Shown here piece by piece: positions 26,443-35,671 of a stretch of 52,061 nt of DNA. Source of the DNA: Clostridiales bacterium (GTDB lineage: Bacteria; Bacillota; Clostridia; Lachnospirales; WQUN01); contig JAISGK010000029.1 in the NCBI GenBank assembly GCA_031263155.1, positions 1-52,061 on the forward strand. Direction: 5' to 3'. Positions within the stretch are counted from its first letter, which is position 1. Each line of letters starts with the position of its first letter. Position numbers and translations under genes: made by a program. Below the pieces are notes generated by a model. It was not told where the DNA came from. It searched no databases and saw only the letters and a program-made list of their open reading frames with translations.

Positions 26443-27987
26443 ATGGAACAAAAAGACGCCAGCCCACTCGGGCAGTCGAATAATAAACAATCAATCTCGA
26501 TCTCAAAGTCTAACGCAGAGCATATGCAGCAGGATGTAAGCGAACTGCTGCGTATACGCCGCGAAAAACTCGACGCGATGATAAGCGAGGGGCGCAATCC
26601 GTTCATCGCGGTCAAATACCCACAAGATACCCACAGCGCGCGGATTCACGATGATTTTGAAAGCTATGAGGGCAAGCCGGTGGTGATCGCGGGGCGGATT
26701 ATGACAAAGCGCGTTATGGGCAAGGCCGCGTTTGCGGACGTGCAGGATCGCGATGGGCGCATACAAATTTACGTGCGCCGCGACGCCGTGGGCGACGAAG
26801 GGTACACAAATTTTAAGAAATGGGACATAGGAGATTTTATTGGCGCAAAGGGCGAGGTATTTAAAACACACATGGGTGAGGTATCCATCAGGGTAAACGA
26901 GATATCCCTTCTTTCCAAGTCGCTGCGCGCGCTGCCCGAAAAATTCCATGGCCTGCGCGATATGGAACTGCGCTATCGCCAGCGCTATCTTGATCTCATA
27001 GTAAACCCAGAAATAAAGAATACCTTTATGAATCGCAGCTTAATTATCAAAACCATACGCCAGTTTCTGGACGCCCGGGGTTTTATGGAAACAGAGACGC
27101 CCGTGCTGCAACTTATAGCGGGCGGCGCTGCCGCGCGTCCGTTTATAACGCATCACAATACCCTGGACATGGACATGTTTTTGCGCATATCGCCGGAGCT
27201 GCCGCTTAAAAGATTGATCATTGGAGGGTTGGAGCGCGTATATGAGATAGGGCGCGCGTTTCGCAACGAAGGCATTGACATTACCCATAACCCCGAATTC
27301 ACATTGTTGGAGCTCTATCAGGCTTACACAGACTACAAGGGCATGATGGAGCTTTGCGAAGACATGTTTCGCCAGCTGGCTCACGCGATTACGGGTAGCG
27401 GCGTCGTGACCTGGGGCGAATATGAACTGGACTTTGAAAGCCCATTTGCGCGGTTGACTGTTCTGGACGCCGTGAAACAATTTGGCGGTGTGGATTTTAC
27501 AAAAATCAAAACCTTGGACGAAGCGCGGACGATAGCCGCTCAACATCATGTGGAGTTTTTACCGCGCCATGCGATAGGGGATATACTATGGCTGTTCTTT
27601 GAAAAATATGGAGAGAGTAAACTGATACAACCTACGTTTCTTATGGATTACCCCGTAGAGATAAGCCCGCTAACCAAGCGCAAACCCGATGCCCCTGACT
27701 ATACGGAACGCTTTGAGCTTTTTGTCTGCGGCAAAGAATGCGCCAACGCGTATTCAGAGTTAAATGACCCGATAGATCAGCGCGCGCGATTTGAGCATCA
27801 GGAAAAAATGCTGGCGGCGGGCGACGACGAAGCCAACCGCATAGACGAGGATTTTCTGCTCGCGATGGAATACGGTATGCCCCCAACGGGCGGTATGGGA
27901 ATTGGTATAGAACGTCTTGTTATGCTGCTAACCAACTCCGCCTCCATTCGTGACGTGATGCTGTTCCCCACCATGAAACCCGTGTAA
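26443..27987 (+). CDS. lysS: Lysyl-tRNA synthetase, class II
   Basis: The enzyme charges tRNA(Lys). The 514-residue protein has an N-terminal OB-fold anticodon domain (VVIAGRIMTKRVMGKAAFAD) and a class II catalytic core: motif 2 FRNEGIDITHNPEFTLLE and motif 3 GGMGIGIERLVMLL. About 30 extra polar residues precede the usual start of the family, but GGAGG at the end of greA fits the ATG at 26443. The genes touch without a gap. Confidence 0.96.
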   Translation: MEQKDASPLGQSNNKQSISISKSNAEHMQQDVSELLRIRREKLDAMISEGRNPFIAVKYPQDTHSARIHDDFESYEGKPVVIAGRIMTKRVMGKAAFADVQDRDGRIQIYVRRDAVGDEGYTNFKKWDIGDFIGAKGEVFKTHMGEVSIRVNEISLLSKSLRALPEKFHGLRDMELRYRQRYLDLIVNPEIKNTFMNRSLIIKTIRQFLDARGFMETETPVLQLIAGGAAARPFITHHNTLDMDMFLRISPELPLKRLIIGGLERVYEIGRAFRNEGIDITHNPEFTLLELYQAYTDYKGMMELCEDMFRQLAHAITGSGVVTWGEYELDFESPFARLTVLDAVKQFGGVDFTKIKTLDEARTIAAQHHVEFLPRHAIGDILWLFFEKYGESKLIQPTFLMDYPVEISPLTKRKPDAPDYTERFELFVCGKECANAYSELNDPIDQRARFEHQEKMLAAGDDEANRIDEDFLLAMEYGMPPTGGMGIGIERLVMLLTNSASIRDVMLFPTMKPV

Positions 27988-28011
27988 TAAGCCGGATAGA
28001 CCAAATATCAT

Positions 28012-28076
28012 TCCCCCGGAAGCGCGTGCAAAAAAACGGCGTGACCCAACCCCGCCTGTTAAGCGTGACCGGGGGA
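28012..28076. other. Inverted repeat between lysS and rsmB
   Basis: TCCCCCGG (28012-28019) is inverted at 28069-28076. GCGTGACC occurs twice inside (28039-28046 and 28063-28070). It could form a hairpin, but no T-run follows, so it is not a standard terminator. Confidence 0.3.
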
Positions 28077-28113
28077 TCTGTGTGTTAACTTTTGATCACC
28101 AGGGACTGAGATA

Positions 28114-29373
28114 ATGATAAATGAGCGAGAAAGAGCGCTAGACATGCTCGTGTCGGCGGAAAATGGCAAAAATATAAATGCTCTCAAAGACGCCGCGCTT
28201 GCGCGTGACATGATTGACACGCGCGGTCGCGGATTTGTCAACGAGATAACCTTGGGCACGGCGCGAAACCTTATCTATATCGACTACGTTATTAACAGGT
28301 ACTCTAAGGCGAAAACAGCGGGCATGCGTCCCTTCGTTCGCGCGTTGCTGCGAATGACGACATATCAATTGCTGTTTTTGGATAAAGTACCCGCGAGCGC
28401 CGCGATAAACGAGGCTGTTAACCTGGCGAAAAAGCGCGGTTACGCGAATCTCGCGGGCTTTTGTAACGGTGTGCTTCGCAACATACACAGGGGCGGCGTT
28501 ATCGAACCGCCCGGCGACGATCTGTTTTTATCAAGAAAGTACTCTTACGCGCCATGGTTAACTGAATATCTTGTTAATCTGTATGGGACAGAGACTGCGG
28601 AACAAATCTGCGCCGCGTCTTTACCGACACCTAATGTCCATATATGCGCCAACACATTAAAGACAACGGCAAGCGAGCTTTTATCTTTGTTGCCCAATGC
28701 TGTCTCAACGGGGGATTACGGTCTCCTGATCCCTCACATGGATATAGCGTCTACAGACTCGTTTAGGGAAGGAGCGTTCCATGTGATGGATTATTCTTCT
28801 ATGCGCGCCGTCGAAGCGCTTGATCCCAGGCCAGGCGATACAGTGCTGGACTTATGCGCCGCCCCGGGTGGGAAATCATTTTACAGCGCGTATAGAATGC
28901 ACAACAGCGGGCGTATTTTTGCGTTAGACGCCTCACCCCGCCTTGATTTGATGAGCGAACAGATCAAGCGCCTTAACATAAAGATTATACAAACACAACG
29001 CCATGACGTGCGTATCATTATGAAAGAGCTAATCGGCACAGCCGATCGCGTATTGGTTGACGCGCCCTGTACGGGCTTTGGCGTCGCGCGGCGCAAGCCC
29101 GAAATAAAATATAACAAACAGCAGACAGATATATCGCGTCTGGCGCAAATACAGTTTGACATTTTAGCTAACGCGTGGCAATACCTTAAACCCGGCGGAA
29201 GGCTCGTGTACTCTACATGCACGCTAACGAAGGAAGAAAATAGCGATAACGCGCGCAAATTACAAAATGCCGCACCGTTATTGTCGCTTGATTCAGAATC
29301 ATTGACCCTGCCCAATCCCTCGTCCCACGAGGACGGATTTTATATAGCGGTTTTTATAAGAAAGGACAAATGA
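28114..29373 (+). CDS. rsmB: 16S rRNA m5C967 methyltransferase RsmB
   Basis: RsmB methylates a cytosine of 16S rRNA. The 419-residue protein has an N-terminal NusB-like RNA-binding domain (about residues 1-140) and a C-terminal SAM domain: motif I VLDLCAAPGGK, motif IV VDAPCTGFG and motif VI YSTCTLTKEEN, whose cysteine is the expected nucleophile. ATG at 28114 follows AGGGA. Its stop overlaps the rlmN start (ATGA). This begins the conserved rsmB-rlmN-phosphatase-kinase operon. Confidence 0.94.
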   Translation: MINERERALDMLVSAENGKNINALKDAALARDMIDTRGRGFVNEITLGTARNLIYIDYVINRYSKAKTAGMRPFVRALLRMTTYQLLFLDKVPASAAINEAVNLAKKRGYANLAGFCNGVLRNIHRGGVIEPPGDDLFLSRKYSYAPWLTEYLVNLYGTETAEQICAASLPTPNVHICANTLKTTASELLSLLPNAVSTGDYGLLIPHMDIASTDSFREGAFHVMDYSSMRAVEALDPRPGDTVLDLCAAPGGKSFYSAYRMHNSGRIFALDASPRLDLMSEQIKRLNIKIIQTQRHDVRIIMKELIGTADRVLVDAPCTGFGVARRKPEIKYNKQQTDISRLAQIQFDILANAWQYLKPGGRLVYSTCTLTKEENSDNARKLQNAAPLLSLDSESLTLPNPSSHEDGFYIAVFIRKDK

Positions 29374-30497
29374 TGATGCGCGCACAGTTACAAACCTCTT
29401 CCCCCAGCGGCGTTTTGCGAACAACCAATGATATAGCCTCCATGACCTTGGATGAAATCACTTCGCTCATGCAAACCCTTGGCGAAAAGCCTTTTCGCGC
29501 CAAACAGATTTTCGGCTGGCTTCATAATAAGATGTCGCCTAGTTGGGATGAAATGACTGATCTTTCTAAACAACTGCGCGACAAGCTGCGCCGCTTTCCT
29601 GTTTCAAGCGCGCCAAGCGTTGTTAACACCAGCGCTTCACATAATCAAAAGCCTGAAACTCACCAATTTCATAATACCTCTAAATACTTGTTTGCAATGG
29701 CGGATGATAATATAATAGAAAGCGTGTACATGGGCTACAACTATGGCGGCTCAGTTTGCGTGTCGTCTCAGGTTGGGTGTAGGATGGGCTGCGCTTTTTG
29801 CGCCTCTGGGCTTAACGGCTTTGAGCGGAATCTTACGGCTGGCGAGATGTGCGGGCAGGTGTATGGGATCAAAAAGCTTCGCGACGACGTGTCGCGTGTG
29901 GTGGTGATGGGTGGCGGTGAACCGCTGGATAATTTTGACAATGTTGTAAGATTTTATAGGATATTAACCCATGAGGCCGGGCTTAATATAAGCGGCAGAC
30001 ATGTAACGGTTTCCACTTGCGGTATGGCGCCGCGCATATACGATTTGTCAGCGCTAAAACTACAGCTTACCCTTGCTATTTCGCTGCACGCGCCTGACGA
30101 TGAGACCCGGCTCAAGCTTATGCCAATAGCAAAAGCTTACCCCGTTAATCAACTCATAAGCGCGGCGAAACACTATGGTGACGCAACCAAACGTCGTGTA
30201 ACCATCGAATACGCTATGATAGGGGATGTAAACGACAGTGAGGCCCAAGCGTTTGCGCTTGCCAAATTGCTTAAAGGCGGGCTGTTTCATGTTAATCTGA
30301 TACCCATTAACCCTGTGAAAGAAAAGGCGTTTAAACCCAGCCCGCGCGAGCGCGTAGACAGGTTTGCGGCAAAACTAAACGGCATGGGAATGGAAACAAC
30401 AGTGCGCAGATCTCTTGGCGGCGACATTAACGCCGCGTGTGGGCAACTGCGTAATACGCGCTTATCCATTACTGACAAAGCACAGGTGATAACATGA
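29370..30497 (+). CDS. rlmN: Dual 23S rRNA/tRNA adenine-C2 methyltransferase RlmN
   Basis: RlmN is a radical-SAM enzyme that methylates C2 of A2503 in 23S rRNA and of A37 in some tRNAs. The 375-residue protein has the motif CRMGCAFCASG (CX3CX2C), GGGEPL and, near the C-terminus, DINAACGQLR with the methyl-carrying cysteine. The start ATG overlaps the rsmB stop and is preceded by AAAGGA. The next gene overlaps its stop in the same way. Confidence 0.95.
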   Translation: MMMRAQLQTSSPSGVLRTTNDIASMTLDEITSLMQTLGEKPFRAKQIFGWLHNKMSPSWDEMTDLSKQLRDKLRRFPVSSAPSVVNTSASHNQKPETHQFHNTSKYLFAMADDNIIESVYMGYNYGGSVCVSSQVGCRMGCAFCASGLNGFERNLTAGEMCGQVYGIKKLRDDVSRVVVMGGGEPLDNFDNVVRFYRILTHEAGLNISGRHVTVSTCGMAPRIYDLSALKLQLTLAISLHAPDDETRLKLMPIAKAYPVNQLISAAKHYGDATKRRVTIEYAMIGDVNDSEAQAFALAKLLKGGLFHVNLIPINPVKEKAFKPSPRERVDRFAAKLNGMGMETTVRRSLGGDINAACGQLRNTRLSITDKAQVIT

Positions 30498-31225
30498 ACG
30501 CATACGGCATAACAGACAACGGACGCACGCGAGATCATAACGAAGACTCTTTTTTATGCAACGCCACTCCTGTAGGTCAATTGCCTAACCTATTGGCGGT
30601 GGCCGACGGCATGGGCGGCCATAAATCGGGCGAGGTGGCAAGCGCCAAGGCGCTGGAATTTTTTTGCGACTTTGTAAGCTCCAGGGAAGCAAAGCGCGGG
30701 TTGCTGGATTTTATCGTCGAGGCGGCCCTATATGCCAATGAAAGTGTTTATAAAATGTCGCAAAGCGATTTTGCAATGACCGGAATGGGAACTACATTTT
30801 CCGCCTGTGTGTTAGCGGATCAAAAAATATACATCGCTCATGTTGGAGACAGCCGCGTATATTATTTCACTGGCGACCACGCGCGGCGTCTCACGGAGGA
30901 TCATTCATACGTGCAAAGTCTGGTTAAGGCCGGTCTGATAACGCAAGACGACGCGCAGACTCATCCGAAAAAAAATCTCTTAACGCGCGTATTGGGCGTA
31001 GAGCCCTATGAAAATATAGACGCGCTTGTGTTCGAACCCGACGCCCCGGGCATTTTGTTGCTTTGCTCCGACGGGCTTACCAATATGGTGCCAGATAACG
31101 AGCTTGCCAGAATAGCGCAAAGTGATTTTTCTATTGAGCAAAAAGCGGAACTTATGGTGCAAGAGGCAAACAATAACGGCGGGCAGGATAATATCACCGT
31201 CATACTCGCCGAACTCGGACGGTGA
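30494..31225 (+). CDS. PP2C-type serine/threonine phosphatase (Stp/PrpC)
   Basis: This 243-residue PPM phosphatase removes phosphate from targets of the kinase encoded next door. The metal-binding and core motifs are intact: RDHNEDSF, VADGMGGHKSGE, VGDSRVYYF, CSDGLT and GGQDNITVI. The ATG overlaps the rlmN stop by four bases, and the kinase gene follows after four bases. The pairing of this phosphatase with a PASTA kinase is standard in Firmicutes and controls growth and cell-wall functions. The gene is called stp or prpC in relatives. Confidence 0.95.
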   Translation: MNAYGITDNGRTRDHNEDSFLCNATPVGQLPNLLAVADGMGGHKSGEVASAKALEFFCDFVSSREAKRGLLDFIVEAALYANESVYKMSQSDFAMTGMGTTFSACVLADQKIYIAHVGDSRVYYFTGDHARRLTEDHSYVQSLVKAGLITQDDAQTHPKKNLLTRVLGVEPYENIDALVFEPDAPGILLLCSDGLTNMVPDNELARIAQSDFSIEQKAELMVQEANNNGGQDNITVILAELGR

Positions 31226-31229
31226 TTAA

Positions 31230-33143
31230 ATGATTTTTGAAACGGGCATGGTAATTAATAATCGATACACCATACTGGGTAGATTAGGTATGGGCGGCAT
31301 GGCTGTCGTATATAAGGCGCGTGATGAAAAACTCGCGCGCATGGTAACGCTTAAGGTAATGCGTGAAGAATTTAACAACGACGAAGAGTTTATAAAGAGG
31401 TTTCAGGTAGAAGCGCGGGCCGCCGCAGGCCTCTCCAACCCTAACATAGTTAACGTGTACGACGTAGGAATGGATATGGGCGTTAACTATATTGTTATGG
31501 AATTTATCGACGGCGTAACGCTTAAAGATTTGATAAAACGCCGCGCTCCATTTCTCACCGAAGAGATTGCCGGCGTCGCCGTTCAAATAGCCAGCGCTTT
31601 GCAGGAGGCCCATGCCCACGGCGTTGTCCACAGGGATATAAAGCCTCAAAACATCATGGTGACTACCCAAAACAGCTCTATAAAGGTCACCGATTTTGGC
31701 ATAGCCAAGGCCACCGGCAGCGGGACGCTAACAACCTCGTCATCCACCATGGGGTCGGTTCACTATTTTTCGCCCGAGCAGGCGCGCGGCGGTTATGTAG
31801 ACAATAAGAGCGATATATACAGCCTTGGCATTGTAATGTATGAAATGGCGACAGGGTTATTGCCCTTTGATGGCGACAACCCCGTATCCGTAGCCATGAA
31901 ACAAATAAACGAGCCTTTGCCTGACATACGGCGTATTAACCCGAATATACCACAGCGGCTGGCGCGAATTATCCAAAAAGCGGCTCATAAGAACACGGCC
32001 ATGCGCTATCAGTCGGCTGTTGAACTAATAGAAGATATACGCCGCATGAACGATCCAGAACCGCCTCAAAAAGAAGAAACGTCCAAATCCAAACGGAACG
32101 ATAATAGCGACGACAAATACGAGAAGCAGTTGGAAAAACGTATCGTTAAGGCTGCCATAGTAACTGGCTGCGTTATCATTTTTCTCATTTCGTTTGTGTA
32201 CGCGGCGGTACAGATTGGTAAAAGGCCTAAAGATGTGACCGTACCCAACTTTGTTAACCGCACGCTGGAAGAAATAGGGCCGGAACTGGAAGAACTTAAG
32301 CTCACGCCTTTGATAACAGAGATAGAGGACGACTATGTGGAAAAGGGCAAAATTGTGCGGCAGGATGAAGAAGAGGGCGTGGCGCTGAAGGAAGGGGACG
32401 CGGTTCATCTTTATGTTAGCTTGGGCACGAGCAAAATTAAAGTGCCCGACCTTAAAAAACAGACTATTAACGATGCTGAAAATTTGTTAAAAGAAGCCTC
32501 ACTGCTGGCCGAAGCCACGCAAGAATTTTCGGACGCTATTCCCATCAACGTGATTATCAGCCAAGACCCTGAGTCGGATACCTTTGTCGAACCCTACACG
32601 GTTGTCAAATTGGTCTACAGCATGGGGCCCGAGCCAAAGCTTATAACCGTGCCCAAGGTAGTGGGAATGACAGAAGCGGAAGCCATAGAGATCTTGCAGG
32701 GGTTAGGGTTGGTTGTAGGCCGAAAGGAATCGGTAAATAGCAATACGACGCCGGAAGGTTCTATAATAAGCCAGTCGATAAAAGAAGGTAACGAGGTGGA
32801 GGCGGGCACTCAGGTGACCTTTGCCGTGTCGCTTGGGCCGGCTCCCGAGGTTATTAGCACCCCTACGCCGATACCGACGCCTACGCCTACAGTGCGTAAG
32901 ACGACCCTGGTGGTAAGCACGCCGTTGCCAGACGATACAGTGCTGCCTGTGCGCCTGCGCGTGTTAAAGGTGGTAGACAGCGGCAGTGAGGCGGAGGTCG
33001 TGTTCGAAAATACGGTATATGAACTGCCGCTTGCCATAAATGTAAGCGGAACGGGCTTTGTGGATTACTACGTATATTTGCTGAACGACGACGGTACAAC
33101 CGAGTTGTTGGCCTTGCAGCAAGTGGATTTTGATGAAGAATGA
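31230..33143 (+). CDS. prkC: PASTA-domain serine/threonine kinase (PrkC/Stk1 type)
   Basis: This 637-residue membrane kinase has a cytoplasmic Hanks-type domain (about residues 10-275) with the GMGGMAVVY loop, ATP-site lysine in TLKVM, HRDIKPQN and DFGIAK. A charged linker and one membrane helix (VTGCVIIFLISFVYAAVQIG) follow. Outside are three PASTA repeats that bind muropeptides or lipid II in relatives (DVTVPNF, IKVPDL and ITVPKVVG open them). Beyond the PASTA repeats a proline/threonine linker (PTPIPTPTPT) leads to a C-terminal beta-rich domain of about 70 residues. The family pattern implies signalling of cell-wall state together with the phosphatase upstream. Confidence 0.95.
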   Translation: MIFETGMVINNRYTILGRLGMGGMAVVYKARDEKLARMVTLKVMREEFNNDEEFIKRFQVEARAAAGLSNPNIVNVYDVGMDMGVNYIVMEFIDGVTLKDLIKRRAPFLTEEIAGVAVQIASALQEAHAHGVVHRDIKPQNIMVTTQNSSIKVTDFGIAKATGSGTLTTSSSTMGSVHYFSPEQARGGYVDNKSDIYSLGIVMYEMATGLLPFDGDNPVSVAMKQINEPLPDIRRINPNIPQRLARIIQKAAHKNTAMRYQSAVELIEDIRRMNDPEPPQKEETSKSKRNDNSDDKYEKQLEKRIVKAAIVTGCVIIFLISFVYAAVQIGKRPKDVTVPNFVNRTLEEIGPELEELKLTPLITEIEDDYVEKGKIVRQDEEEGVALKEGDAVHLYVSLGTSKIKVPDLKKQTINDAENLLKEASLLAEATQEFSDAIPINVIISQDPESDTFVEPYTVVKLVYSMGPEPKLITVPKVVGMTEAEAIEILQGLGLVVGRKESVNSNTTPEGSIISQSIKEGNEVEAGTQVTFAVSLGPAPEVISTPTPIPTPTPTVRKTTLVVSTPLPDDTVLPVRLRVLKVVDSGSEAEVVFENTVYELPLAINVSGTGFVDYYVYLLNDDGTTELLALQQVDFDEE

Positions 33144-33236
33144 ATTCTCACCGTTTTGCGTATTTTTTACATCTAAGATTAAAAATTTTCGCTCTGGGTA
33201 TACTACAGACATCACAAAATAAAAGGAGGATGCGTG

Positions 33237-33389
33237 ATGTCTAACCAGGACGTTAAATGTCATGTGCAAACATGCAAGTATAACGACAACAACAGAACAT
33301 GCACATTGCATGACATAGTTGTCGGATCGTCTGGCGCGCAGGCGCACGACAAAGCTAGCACTCAGTGTGACAGCTTCCAGGAGAACTAA
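33237..33389 (+). CDS. DUF1540 small cysteine-rich protein
   Basis: This 50-residue protein has the DUF1540 pattern: a cysteine pair in KCHVQTCKYN, then TCTLHDIVVG and TQCDSF at the end. Four cysteines probably bind a metal. Members are common in spore-forming Clostridia; the function is unknown. ATG at 33237 follows a very strong AAAAGGAGG. It stands alone between prkC and the glycolytic operon. Confidence 0.88.
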   Translation: MSNQDVKCHVQTCKYNDNNRTCTLHDIVVGSSGAQAHDKASTQCDSFQEN

Positions 33390-33506
33390 GCGGCGAGAAT
33401 GTGAGCATTTGTAAAAAGGTTTCTTTTATAAAGGTTTCACAGGAATATATAAAATTTCTGTTTGCGTGATCTTAAATTATGGCTAACAGTAAACAAGGGT
33501 ACGCAG

Positions 33507-33537
33507 GCGAGGCAGTCGGATGACTGCCTCGCTTTTT
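33507..33537 (+). terminator. Rho-independent terminator after DUF1540
   Basis: GCGAGGCAGTC (33507-33517) and GACTGCCTCGC (33522-33532) form an 11-bp perfect stem around GGAT, followed by TTTTT. Confidence 0.9.
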
Positions 33538-33577
33538 AGCGTGCCCGGCAACGTAGCCTCCTACGCGATTTTTTTCC

Positions 33578-33606
33578 TTGCGCCGTTAGATTAAGCGTGG
33601 TAAAAT
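33578..33606 (+). promoter_or_regulatory. Possible pgk operon promoter
   Basis: TTGCGC (33578-33583) and TAAAAT (33601-33606) are 17 bases apart, about 70 bases before pgk. The -35 box is weak. A TGAGAT hexamer at 33640-33645 matches the half-sites found before eno. Confidence 0.35.
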
Positions 33607-33676
33607 ATTACCATCAGTTATTTGTTATTCTTTTAACAATGAGATTACTAAAAACTAATGATTGAAGGGAGTTTGT

Positions 33677-34870
33677 ATGCTCAACAAAAAGAATTTAAAT
33701 GATCTTAACGTAAAGGGTAAACGTGTGCTGGTGCGCGTGGACTTTAACGTACCTTTGCAAGATGGCGCGATAGCGGACGATAATCGCATAAAAGCTGCCT
33801 TGCCAACTATCCAAAAGCTCGTGGCCGACGGGGCTAAGGTTATACTTTGCTCGCACCTTGGCAAGCCCAAGGGACCGGATCCAAGCGCGTCGCTTGCGCC
33901 CGTAGCCGTTCGGCTGTCCGAGTTGTTGGGCAAACCCGTTAATTTTGCGGCCGACGATACAGTGGTGGGCGATAACGCCCGTGCCGCGATAGCCGCCGCT
34001 AAGGATGGCGACGTCATCCTTTTGGAAAACACCCGCTTTCGCAAAGAAGAAAGCAAAAATGACGAGAAATTTAGTAAAGACCTGGCTTCCATAGCCGACA
34101 TATATGTAGACGACGCTTTTGGCTCCAGCCATCGCGCTCACTGCTCTACAGTAGGCGTGACAAAATTTGTCGCCGAAAGCGCGGTCGGTTTCCTCATGGA
34201 AAAAGAGATTAACTACCTGGGCAACGCGGTTAACAACCCTGTGCATCCGTTTGCCGCCGTTTTGGGAGGCAAAAAAGTAAGCGATAAGATTAATGTTATA
34301 GACAATCTGCTCGAAAAGGTGGATATTCTTATCATTGGTGGAGGCATGGCTTATACCTTTCTTAAGGCTCAAGGCTACGAAGTGGGGGCGTCATTGCTTG
34401 AGGCGGACAAGATAGACTATGCCAGGCAAATGATTCAAAAAGCAAAAGATAAGGGCGTTACTTTGCTATTGCCCGTAGACACCGTGGTTGCGGAAGAATT
34501 TTCTAACGACGCTAAATTCAAGACGGTGAACAGCAAAGAGATACCTTCCGATTGGATGGGCGTTGATATTGGTGAAAATACGCGTGAATTATTTGCCAAC
34601 TCACTTAAGAAGGCCAAAACCGTTGTTTGGAACGGGCCTATGGGCGTATTCGAATTCTCTAACTTTGCCAAGGGTACAATCGCTATAGCGGAGGCGTTGG
34701 TTGGCATAGATGGCACGACTATTATTGGCGGAGGCGATTCCGCTGCGGCGGTAATCCAAATGGGCTATGCGGATAAAATGTCGCATATTAGCACCGGCGG
34801 CGGCGCGAGCCTCGAATTTTTAGAAGGTAAGGAGCTGCCCGGCGTTGCGGCAGTGCAAGACAATGAGTAA
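33677..34870 (+). CDS. pgk: Phosphoglycerate kinase
   Basis: The enzyme makes ATP from 1,3-bisphosphoglycerate in lower glycolysis. The 397-residue protein has the normal length, with [12 protein letters not shown] at the N-terminus, the basic-patch histidine region CSHLGKPKG, the substrate arginine in ENTRFRKEE, and the ATP-site GGGDSAAAV near the end. ATG at 33677 lies behind GAAGGGAG; a slightly longer frame from 33662 has no ribosome site. It opens the pgk-tpiA-gpmI-eno block and overlaps tpiA by eight bases. Confidence 0.96.
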   Translation: MLNKKNLNDLNVKGKRVLVRVDFNVPLQDGAIADDNRIKAALPTIQKLVADGAKVILCSHLGKPKGPDPSASLAPVAVRLSELLGKPVNFAADDTVVGDNARAAIAAAKDGDVILLENTRFRKEESKNDEKFSKDLASIADIYVDDAFGSSHRAHCSTVGVTKFVAESAVGFLMEKEINYLGNAVNNPVHPFAAVLGGKKVSDKINVIDNLLEKVDILIIGGGMAYTFLKAQGYEVGASLLEADKIDYARQMIQKAKDKGVTLLLPVDTVVAEEFSNDAKFKTVNSKEIPSDWMGVDIGENTRELFANSLKKAKTVVWNGPMGVFEFSNFAKGTIAIAEALVGIDGTTIIGGGDSAAAVIQMGYADKMSHISTGGGASLEFLEGKELPGVAAVQDNE

Positions 34871-35621
34871 AGCGACGCGTAAAAAAATAATAGCCGGCAA
34901 CTGGAAAATGAACATGACGCCCAGCCAGGCGCGAGATCTGATTAATATGTTAAAACCAGCCTGCGATACCGCCGAGTCCGATGTCGTGTTCTGCGTACCC
35001 TATGTCGATATACCTGTGGCGCTGGATATGTTGAAGGGAAGTAAGATCTCCGTTGGCGCGCAAAATGTGCATTGCCGTGACAACGGCGCTTATACGGGCG
35101 AAATTTCCGCGCCGATGCTTAAGGAGTTAGGCGTTAAGTATGTTATTATTGGTCATTCCGAACGGAGACAATTTTTTGCCGAAGCAGACGCGTTAGTAAA
35201 TATGAAGATCAAAAAAGCTATGGAACACGGGCTCATTCCCATCGTTTGCGTGGGCGAAACTTTAGAGCAGCGCAAACAAGGCATAACCATAGATTTTGTT
35301 CGAACGCAAACTAAAATTGCCCTTATGGGTATCGCGCCCGATGACGCAAAACAAATTGTCATTGCATACGAACCTATATGGGCTATTGGTACGGGTGAAA
35401 ACGCGAAACCAGAGCAGGCTGAAGAGGTTTGCAGAGCCATTCGCCAAGTGATTGGCGAAATGTATGATACAAACGTAGCGGCAAATATGCGTATACAATA
35501 CGGTGGGAGCGTGACTGCGGCAACTGCGGCGGAGTTGTTTAACCAGCCCAATATTGATGGCGGGTTAGTCGGAGGCGCCAGCTTGAAAGCCGATTTTGCG
35601 GAGATCGTTAATTATTCGTGA
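34863..35621 (+). CDS. tpiA: Triosephosphate isomerase
   Basis: The enzyme interconverts dihydroxyacetone phosphate and glyceraldehyde-3-phosphate. The TIM-barrel residues are present: the lysine in AGNWKMN, the histidine in IIGHSERR, the catalytic glutamate in [11 protein letters not shown] and the phosphate loop GGSV. At about 252 residues the length is normal. ATG at 34863 lies inside the last codons of pgk and has no good ribosome site of its own. An in-frame TTG at 34845, ten bases after AAGGAG, is an alternative; either way translation is coupled to pgk. Confidence 0.95.
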   Translation: MSKATRKKIIAGNWKMNMTPSQARDLINMLKPACDTAESDVVFCVPYVDIPVALDMLKGSKISVGAQNVHCRDNGAYTGEISAPMLKELGVKYVIIGHSERRQFFAEADALVNMKIKKAMEHGLIPIVCVGETLEQRKQGITIDFVRTQTKIALMGIAPDDAKQIVIAYEPIWAIGTGENAKPEQAEEVCRAIRQVIGEMYDTNVAANMRIQYGGSVTAATAAELFNQPNIDGGLVGGASLKADFAEIVNYS

Positions 35622-35671
35622 TTTGCGCCTCAAGGTGAAAAGTATCATAGTTTTATATTAAAGGGAGCATC

